Source: Zoroaster sp. YZ-2022
Lineage: Eukaryota; Echinodermata; Asteroidea; Forcipulatida; Zoroasteridae
DNA length: 64,000 bases
Reading direction: 5' to 3'
Assembly (NCBI GenBank): GCA_029582265.1
Contig: CM055816.1
Coordinates: 34,049,049 to 34,113,048 of the forward strand
Below the pieces are notes generated by a model. That model was not told the DNA's origin. It saw only the letters and a program-made list of their open reading frames with translations, and searched no databases. Positions 53,101 to 62,100 of this stretch are shown here, piece by piece. The first letter of the stretch is position 1. The number at the start of each line of letters is the position of its first letter. The position numbers were made by a program, and so were the translations under genes.

Positions 53101-56100
53101 CCAACTTGGCACCAAAACGGCACTAAAGTTGGCTAAGGGAAATATGCTCCTTTGCAAAGAGAGGGCCTCAGAGGGGTAAATCCATTTTACATGCAATTTC
53201 TAAAAGTGATGCAAGTTCTAAAAGTGCGGAATCTCCACTGACGAAGTTAAAGGTGAAAGTTTTGGTACCAAGGAATCTATAATTTTGTTGTCTTTTTTTC
53301 TCTCCTCTTTTCTTTTAGTGAGCGCTCCTTCCAGGAAACCAAAGAAGTACAAACCACCGTCAGCAGGTATACAAATATAATCTTCACTTGAATATAGGGG
53401 AAAACAACAGGCACTAGATACTTCAAAGTGGTACTAGGCTGGTTTGATGGGGGGTGTTTTGGGGGAGGAGGTGGTTTATGGAGAGAATCAAAATCAGCAT
53501 GTAAAAAAATACATTTTACTAATTTTGTAATTTTAGTTGCTGATGAGGATGCATATGAGGATTTAAAAGTCCCTGATTCGATGAAGAAGTCTAAATCTGG
53601 GGGTAAGTTAAAATAATTGTACCTGTACATGTAGGTAATTAAGAAGGGTGAAGATGGGGACAGGTGTAGTGGCAGTGTTAACCCTAACTATGCTAGGGTA
53701 ACTTTCTTATCACCCTGCTAAATGCAACAACATGCAACAGTGGTCAATGATCGAGGCCTGCTAGGTGCAACAAGATCCATAATTATGTGGATCTTGTTGC
53801 ACTTAGCAGTGAAGGGTTCAGTAAATTGGACTGTGGTTGTTCAATCACTGTGCTGTCTACAACAACATACAACGAGGGGATTATTTAGCTGCACAAGCTT
53901 TGTGCTTATCTGCTATGGTAATTCATGTTGTCCTTTCCCTTTGTTTACATGCTTGTTATTTTTATGTTTTCTTTGCTACTTTTTGTTTTATTTATTTACG
54001 TAAAAGTAACTTTCTTTGTTTCCTTCTTTATTTACATGTTTTATCTTTTCTGGTTATTTTTGTTTTCCACTGTTTACATCAAAAGAAACTTTCTTTATTT
54101 CCTTCTTTATATACATGTTAAACAATGCTAAATGCAATCAGACACAACACAGACTATTTTGTTATACAAACACAGTCCAGTGCTGAATGCAACAAGATAC
54201 AACAGATTGAGTCATCAGTACTGGCTGCTGAATGCAGCAACGTCCATCAGAATTTTACAACTGTTGCATCCTGTTGCATTTAGCATGGTTAGGGTTAATA
54301 TTAATCTATTGCATTACGACACATGTTAATATCTTGTCAAGTAAGATTTCTAAAAATGTTGGTACAAGGAGCCAATTGAAACGTGTTTTTTTTTACCAAA
54401 AAGGGTTCTTCTAACAGTATAATCTTTTTCTTCTTCTGTATTTGAATTATGCGATTCTTAGCTGTGGTAAATCCACTCAAGATATTTATTCTACAAAAAT
54501 GAGCAGTTCGCATTGTAAACAATGTTGGGTTCTCCTTTATTTGAAAATCTCAAACTTTTAAAACTGGGAGACATCTTAATTTGGGGAAATTTAATTTTAA
54601 ATATACTCACAACTTGCTGTCTCCTAGTTTTTAAGCATGGTTTACATTAATTGCTTCTGTTTCCTCCTCTGAGACTTGTAGTTCATCAAAGGGTAATATT
54701 TATGTAAATTTTAGGACAGTGCGCTCCAAAAATAGACTCTTACAGAGAGGTGTTTTGTTTTGCTGACATAAGACAAACTGTTACTGACGCCTTTTGTCCA
54801 AAAAGTTACAAGTTGCATTTTTTTAATCATATTTGTAAAAATCTTCATTTTAATTTGCTTCTCTGTTTATTATATATACTTTTTTTTCATAGTCTCTCAA
54901 ATGAAGCTACAGCGAGTATTACTCATGTTTTTGTTTGTCCCGTCGTATTCTGTCATATTGATTGTGTTCTGTCTCTCCGTATGGAAGGCTTACAAAAGCT
55001 CTGCTTCCCCATTTTCCATACATGTTAGCATTTAACCCTAACCACCCCAAACCATTCAAACTCCAACAGCAGGGTTTGTTTGATTTTGATGGACTCGGTA
55101 CTGTATAGCCCAGACAGGGATACTTTGCATGGGGCATGGGTGTCCTAATTGCAGCTGAGTGCAACAGTTGGGTGGTAGTGTTTGTACAAAGTGTTGGATT
55201 TTGGCAGATTCAGGAAGGCTCTTAGCCAGAATAGCTAGGGGGTTAGGGTTAAGATTAATTTCATTTCCTTATTTGGTATAATTTATAACTTATAGTTTTG
55301 TTGCATCTACATGTACATGTATATTATTCAGAGATGCCAACATACACGATTTGGGCGTAGCAAATACGATTTTGAGCCGTGAATACGACTCTACGATAAT
55401 ACTTCATTGAAATACGCTAAACAAGCCGCCCTGGTATAATTGTATATAGCTCAAGCAAACAATGAATGAACTATTAAGTGGAAATAAAAATGATGAAAAA
55501 TAATTTAAAAAATGAAAAAACAAAACAACAATCTAATATAAACCGCAGTGGTGGTAAAAAGCGACGATAGCGGGATTAGCGGCGAATTCACACGATTATG
55601 TACGTATCACACACAAGCGCGAGCGCGCTGGATTCGACTGCCTACCTACATGTACCCTGCCTGTACTAGTACATCTGTACATTATTTGCAAGATCGTACC
55701 CATTGATCTATATTACATAATGGGGAATAATGATCATACCCGTGGGGAATGAGGTTGTCTGTGAGGTAGCTTGTGTGTACACGTGTACATGTACATGCGC
55801 GCATAATTGTGCTCGCGCACGTGCATTACCTTTTAATTTCTAGAAGCTTCTTTGCAAGTGCGACTTCAGTGTCAGGCGTGCAGGCACTGCTTACTGTGGA
55901 ATTCTGCGCTTACGGCGCATAGAATCACGCGCTTTTTATGGCGCTGTAAGCGCAGAATTATGTGGTAAGCAGCGTCATGAAATTGGGCCCAGGTGAGCTA
56001 GCTAGGGCTAGGCCTAGCTAAGGCTATCAATTTGTTATTTGCCTTCGAGACCCCAAGAAAGAGAACAGTTAGTATTATAATCAAAATTTCTAACGTGATT

Positions 56101-59100
56101 GATGCATGGATTACTAATTCAGAAGATCATTTTTGTGAGCTTTTTAAGATAAGATACGTCTAGCATTGTTATAATTTCATAATTTTTTTCATTGAGTATT
56201 TTCCTCCAATTTACTCTACCCCCGGTCCCACTACCGCCAGCGGGGTTCACACCGAGTGCGGCGCTGACATTGCCCAAAATCCGGACATGCATTTTTTAGC
56301 TTTAGATTTTTGCGATTTTTTTTTTCAATAGATGCTACTCTTTTTTGGAATTCAATGTTGGCATCTCTGATTATTATATGTATTGGAATAAATGAGGTAA
56401 ATTTATTTCTTTGACTTTATATTGGCATGAAATAAATGTTTTTAAATATGTTTCTAAATATATGTTTCTAAATATATGTTTCTAAATATATGTTCCTAAA
56501 TATATGTTTCTAAACATATGTTTCTAAATATATGTTTCTAAATATATGTTTCTAAATATATGTTTCTAAATTGTTGGTAATGCAAAAGTTATTTATAGTG
56601 ATTGTATCCACCTATTTATCATGTCAGGTGCATCATCGGGTTATGAAGAAGTCAACATCGGAGCTTTCAAGAAACCAGCTGAAAGCAGTGAGTTTTCAAT
56701 TTCATTCACATTTATTGCAATGTTAAGTGAACTCTCATTTCCTTTATGTCAAAGATGTATCGGCCCTCCCTATTAATTTTTCTCACTATTTTACCAGCAG
56801 TTTTTCTGGGAATCTTCATTATTATCTGTTGATGAAACAAAAACAAATAATTTTCAGAGGGAGGATTTATAGTAAATTAATTTATGGTGGGTCTCGTCAT
56901 AAAATAAATTGAGTACTTTATTTTCAGAAACTTGATTTAACCGTTATTATGTGCCCAAGTGAATTCATGATGAGACTTACCATCAATTTAATTTGAGAAA
57001 TGCATACACTATAAAACCATGCCTCTGACAAATTATTTGCTATCCATTCCCCAAGTAAAATAGCATTGTTCCAATGAAAAATAAATTGAAATTACTGATA
57101 AGATGGCAACAAACATGGACAATACATGAGATTTTGTTATTCCTTTTATAAAGTGTAATATTCCATCTAGTGCTGCACCAATTACTTGGTTACTCAGTTA
57201 ACCAATTGAATATATGATTACGGTTTGTTCATCCGAAAAATACTTTTAAAAAGTTCATGCAACCTTTTTTGTTCATTGACCCCAGAAAACATTCCCTGAT
57301 CTATACAATCAATCTGCAAAATTTACGTGAAAGTAAAATCTAATTCTTTTTTCCACCTTTATTTTCATTAAAAAAACTTAACATTTAGGTACATGTATAA
57401 TAGTTTGGGTTTCATAAATTAATTTCCATCGTAAAATGAAAGTATCTGTGGTTGCAATCTTGGATTTCCAAGTGTCCAATGAAAGCTGGCCTGTGATTGG
57501 TCCATAGTAATTTTATCAAACTCTGACCAATATAGCGGTTCAAGTGTGATAGCGGTTCGTCTTGGGCAAAGATAGTATATCGCCCTCTTGTGGCGATGGA
57601 TCGTGTATCAAAACACAACATCATCTATCATCTTGAACAAGATTACATATACCCCTGCAAAATATGTAAATATCATTATACATACATGTAATCAACAAAA
57701 TACACCAGCCATTATTAATAACATACAGGTTACACCTCCTACCTTAATTTTGTAAAACAAAAACTATTTAAGCATTAACACCCTCCAACAATCAGTGCAA
57801 TTTTTGAAACAACCCATTCAGGCCACTCCGATCCAAGCCATTAGCTGTTGCCATCCTATGGTTACCCTTCTGTGCACTGTCACACCACTGAGATTGCAGG
57901 GTAAGGTGGTCTCCCATTGATACATTGCAGGCCATACTAATATGTTCAAACATTTACAGTGGCCTTGGGTGGCACACAGTTGACTTTGTAAGATTACTTG
58001 GAAAGGACAGCAGGCTTGTACATGTATGTACTGAAGGTTGCTAAAAGAACAGAATTTAATGGATCGGAGTGGCCTCCATGTGTAGGAGGGTTAATTTGGA
58101 TGTAATAAGGATACCAGCGATGGCTGGCCATCTTCGTATTTGTTTAAAAAATGTGGTTCAGTTAACCAATTAACCGTGTGTTTGCTTATTCGGTTATAAA
58201 ATTAACTGTACACTTGCAGCACTAACTCCATCCAAACCATGGATGAACTGCCACCCCATCTCCAAAAGCTGGATATCAGTGTTAAAGTGTATTGCTTCTT
58301 GTTTTATCCTGTCCAAATCAGATGCCGAGGATACCTATGCAAATCTAGGGCAAAAACAAGATGTTGGGAGAAGGGTAAGTCTAATATAATTGATTGGATT
58401 TTGTCCTTACACCGACTAATGTGTGAAGCACTGTGTACTCGGTGCGTTCTGAGTGTCTGCAGAGACAACCTCCACAGGTAACTCAGGCAGGATTCGAAAC
58501 CACCTCTTGCTTACTAGTGTAGCCGTCTTAACCTCTCTACCACCGAGCTTACCCGATGGTGATTGGCCAGCTGACTACTTATAGCAACGGGTTCCGCTCT
58601 ATCTATAGATTGATGGAATTCTTGGGTTGGGTGATAAACAATTGATTTGATTTTGCCCTTACACCGAAGTAACTCAGATATTGCAATAGTGCGTGCCAAC
58701 CTGAGAAACTCGGACACGTCTAGTCTTTCACCAAGCTTTATTTTATCAGAAATAAATTTGCAGTGCACATTGTGTGCAGGTACAGCGCGTTGTGAGCAGA
58801 TTCACAAAACGTCTGGACTCAAGACTGAGCCATACACTATGTATGTACAGTCAAATTCAATTTAATTCTTAACATCACCAGAATAGCAATGATGAAAGAC
58901 CAACATGGTAGCCTTAAAATGTTATGTGGACATTTTGTAGTGTAGGATGAACAAAATGATGCCTCTATCTACAAAGAGCAGCATTTTACCATGGAGAAAG
59001 AGTTTTACCCAGAACACTTACAAAACAATGCCTCTATCTACAAAATGAACCATGAACTCAATTTTAAACTAAATGTTGAACCTGATACACCTGATAAAAA

Positions 59101-62100
59101 AAAAAAATATTCAAAACAACACTATTACAAACAAAAGCAAACAAACTTGAACAAAATTGTCTCATTTTTGTATTGGACTCAATAGCTGTGTCAACACAAT
59201 TCTGGCAGAGCAGACACATAACTTTAAAGGGAAGGTACCGGTACATCATTGGTTAATGTTGGCAAAATAGCCTGTAGGAGAATGCTTACGCTCTTTGAAT
59301 CAAGATATACATTGAAGGGAAGGTACAACATTGGTAATGTTGGCAAAACTGCTTCTATGAGTATGCTTACTCTCTTTGAATCAAGATATACATTGAAGGG
59401 AAGGTACAACATTGGTAATGTTGGCAAAACTGCTTCTATGAGTATGCTTCCTCTCTTTGAATCAAGATACATTGAAGGGAAGGTACAACATTTGTAATGT
59501 TGGCAAAACTGCTTCTATGAGTATGCTTATAATTACTCTCTTTGAATCAAGATATACATTAAAGGGAAGGTACATCATTGGTTAATGTTGGCAAAATAGC
59601 CTGTAGGAGAATGCTTACCCTCTTTGAATCAATGAAACAAACTTGTGAATGTGTCAGCTTATTGCACTGGTCAACAATTTTTTTAAAGTTGTCTGCTTCG
59701 GAGATAAAATGTGCTATTTATTATGGATTTTGATGAGCTGAATTCAAATATGACAATTAAAATTGCTGATTGGCTACTGTTTCCAAGATATTTAAGCTTT
59801 TGACCTCGGTTTGAAACAAATTTATCCAACAATCAACAGAAGGTTATGTCAGACGGACAGCCGTTTGTAGATAACCAATCTTCACACGCGTCTCCTGGTT
59901 GTTTGTTATTATACTGCAAACACACTTGATATTATTACTGTTGACTATTGACACCTTGTGCAAGAATTTCTCTTTGTGACTTGACACACTAACTTTAAAG
60001 GGAAGGTACATGTACAACATTGGTAATTACCATCGTAACCCTAACCACCCCAAATCCATCAAAATCCTCCAAGGGGCACTTTTTGGGGGGAAAACTGGTA
60101 CATTCACCTCTTCAAATGGGACAAAATTACTACCTATCAAGATTTACAGGCCATAAGTGCTGAATATGAAAGATCAACAAAAATGCATGGTACATTTTGA
60201 AGATTTGGTACCACAATAATTATTATGGGATAGCATCTGGACAGCTGCTGTTTTCCCATTTTTAAATTTATTTATATATGTATTTTAAATTCTCGAAGAT
60301 ACAGTGAATGCTAATTATAAAAAGGATTGACTTTCAAGCATGTTACATGTACCTCAGACACATTACAGTGAATTAACCCATGGAGGTAGAATTAGAAATT
60401 AACCTACATAAATACACAGACCATGTTACACATGGCTTCACTTGTTTACAAAAGATGGGTTGAAAGTGCCACTGGTATAGCCTCTAGCCTTGGTCTATTT
60501 GATTAAAACCCTTCTACACATGGAGGCCACTCCGATCAACTAAATTCTGTTCTTCAGCAACCTTCACTACATACATGTACAGTCCTGTCCTTTCCAAGTA
60601 ACCAATCATGTGCCACCCAAGGACACTGTAAATGTTTGAACATATTAGTATGGCCTACAATGTATCATGGGAGACCACTTTACGCTGTAATCTCAGTGGT
60701 GTGACAGTACACAGAAGGGTAACCATATATAGGAGGCCACTGGCAACAGCTAATGGCTTGGAGTGGCCTGAATGGGTTGTTTAAAAAATTGCACTGATTG
60801 TAGGAGGACTAATAATATACAGTAACCTCCAGTTAACATCTCATCCGAAGGACAAATCATATATGGTTAAGTGTCAAGGACACAAGTTCTGACAACACCA
60901 GAACTTGAGTTCAGTGCACTAGACCACTCGGCCACCATACTTATAATTAGCCTTTGCTGCATGTGATAAAATCATGAAGTCATTGAGAAAATCCCATTTT
61001 GATATACTCTTGCTGGTAAAGTTATGTTTAATTATGTAAACAGGCCTTAAAGGAATGGTACACCATTGGTAAATTGTCCGTTAATGCATTCATACTTTAT
61101 AAGAATCAAGAGATATCTGCAGGAACCAATCTGTGATAGTGTAACAATTTTCATTATGGGTAACAAGAGAATATTGAAAATGTATTCAAATTTGTTTGCA
61201 TTCATTCTAAAAAGGTAAAATTTATCAAATTATTAATACAATGTACATTTCAAGTTTTCAAAAAAAATGTCAGCATTTCAGAAGGAATCATTTCTTGGGA
61301 TGTTTGGTACCATCACCTACTTCATATATTTAACCTACTTCACCTATAGTACTTATTATCGTTATTTTTTTTATCCACCTTTTCAGGTCAATGAAGAAGG
61401 ACTGATTTATGCTGAAGTCTCCCATTTGAAGGATCACCCTCCAGACAAGCCCCCAATCCAAACTGAAGAATCAACCGAGTATGCTTCCCTCGATTTCATG
61501 CGCATGAAACCAGGTGTTGCTTCAAACTTTTAAAAAGTTCATCCAACCTTTTTGGTTCATTGACCCCAGAAAACATTCCCTCATTTATACAATCAATCTG
61601 CAAAATTTACGTGAAAGTAAAATCTAATTCTTTTTTCCACCTTTATTTTCATAAAAAAAACTTAACATTTAGGGATAATAGTTTGGGTTTCATAAATTAA
61701 TTTCCATCATAAAATGAAAGTATCTGTGGTTGCAATCTTGGATTTCCAAGTGTCCAATGAAAGCTGACCTGTGATTGGTCCATAGTAATTTTATCAAACT
61801 CTGACCAATTAATAGCGGTTCAAGTCTGATAGCGGTTCGTCTTGGGCAAAGATAGTATATCGCCCTCTTGTGGCGATGGATCGTGTATCAAAACACAACA
61901 TCATCTATCATCTTGAACAAGATATACCCCTGCAAAATATGTCAATATCATTATACATACATGTAATCAACAAAATACACCAGCCATTATTAATAACATA
62001 CAGGTAACACCGCCTACCTTAATTTTGTAAAACAAAAACTATTTAAGCATTAATTTGGATGTAATAAGGATACCAGCGATGGCTGGCCATCTTCGTATTT

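Larger units (their letters stand above)
50262..56573 (+). repeat. Tandem duplication A (two units)
   Basis: Units 50262-52530 and 53144-56573 are near-identical, each with two receptor exons (48 and 66 nt), one 0.5-0.6 kb TTAA element, one T3 MITE and a TGTTTCTAAAT minisatellite. Unit 2 has an extra 1041-bp transposon (55329-56369). About 600 bp of CACCAAA-rich repeat lies between. Confidence 0.92.

Noticed and set aside
58514..58768. 84-codon minus-strand frame, repeated at 62473-62727
   Set aside because: Repeated only because the host segment is duplicated. It overlaps a foldback repeat and has no recognisable domain.
59224..59497. Open frames of about 82 codons on both strands
   Set aside because: Produced by the 82-bp minisatellite, no codon signal.
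58322..61440. ITAM (paired YxxL) reading of TYANL and LIYAEV
   Set aside because: The spacing across the exon junction is about 16 residues, longer than the usual 6-12 of an ITAM, and the flanks match ITIM better.
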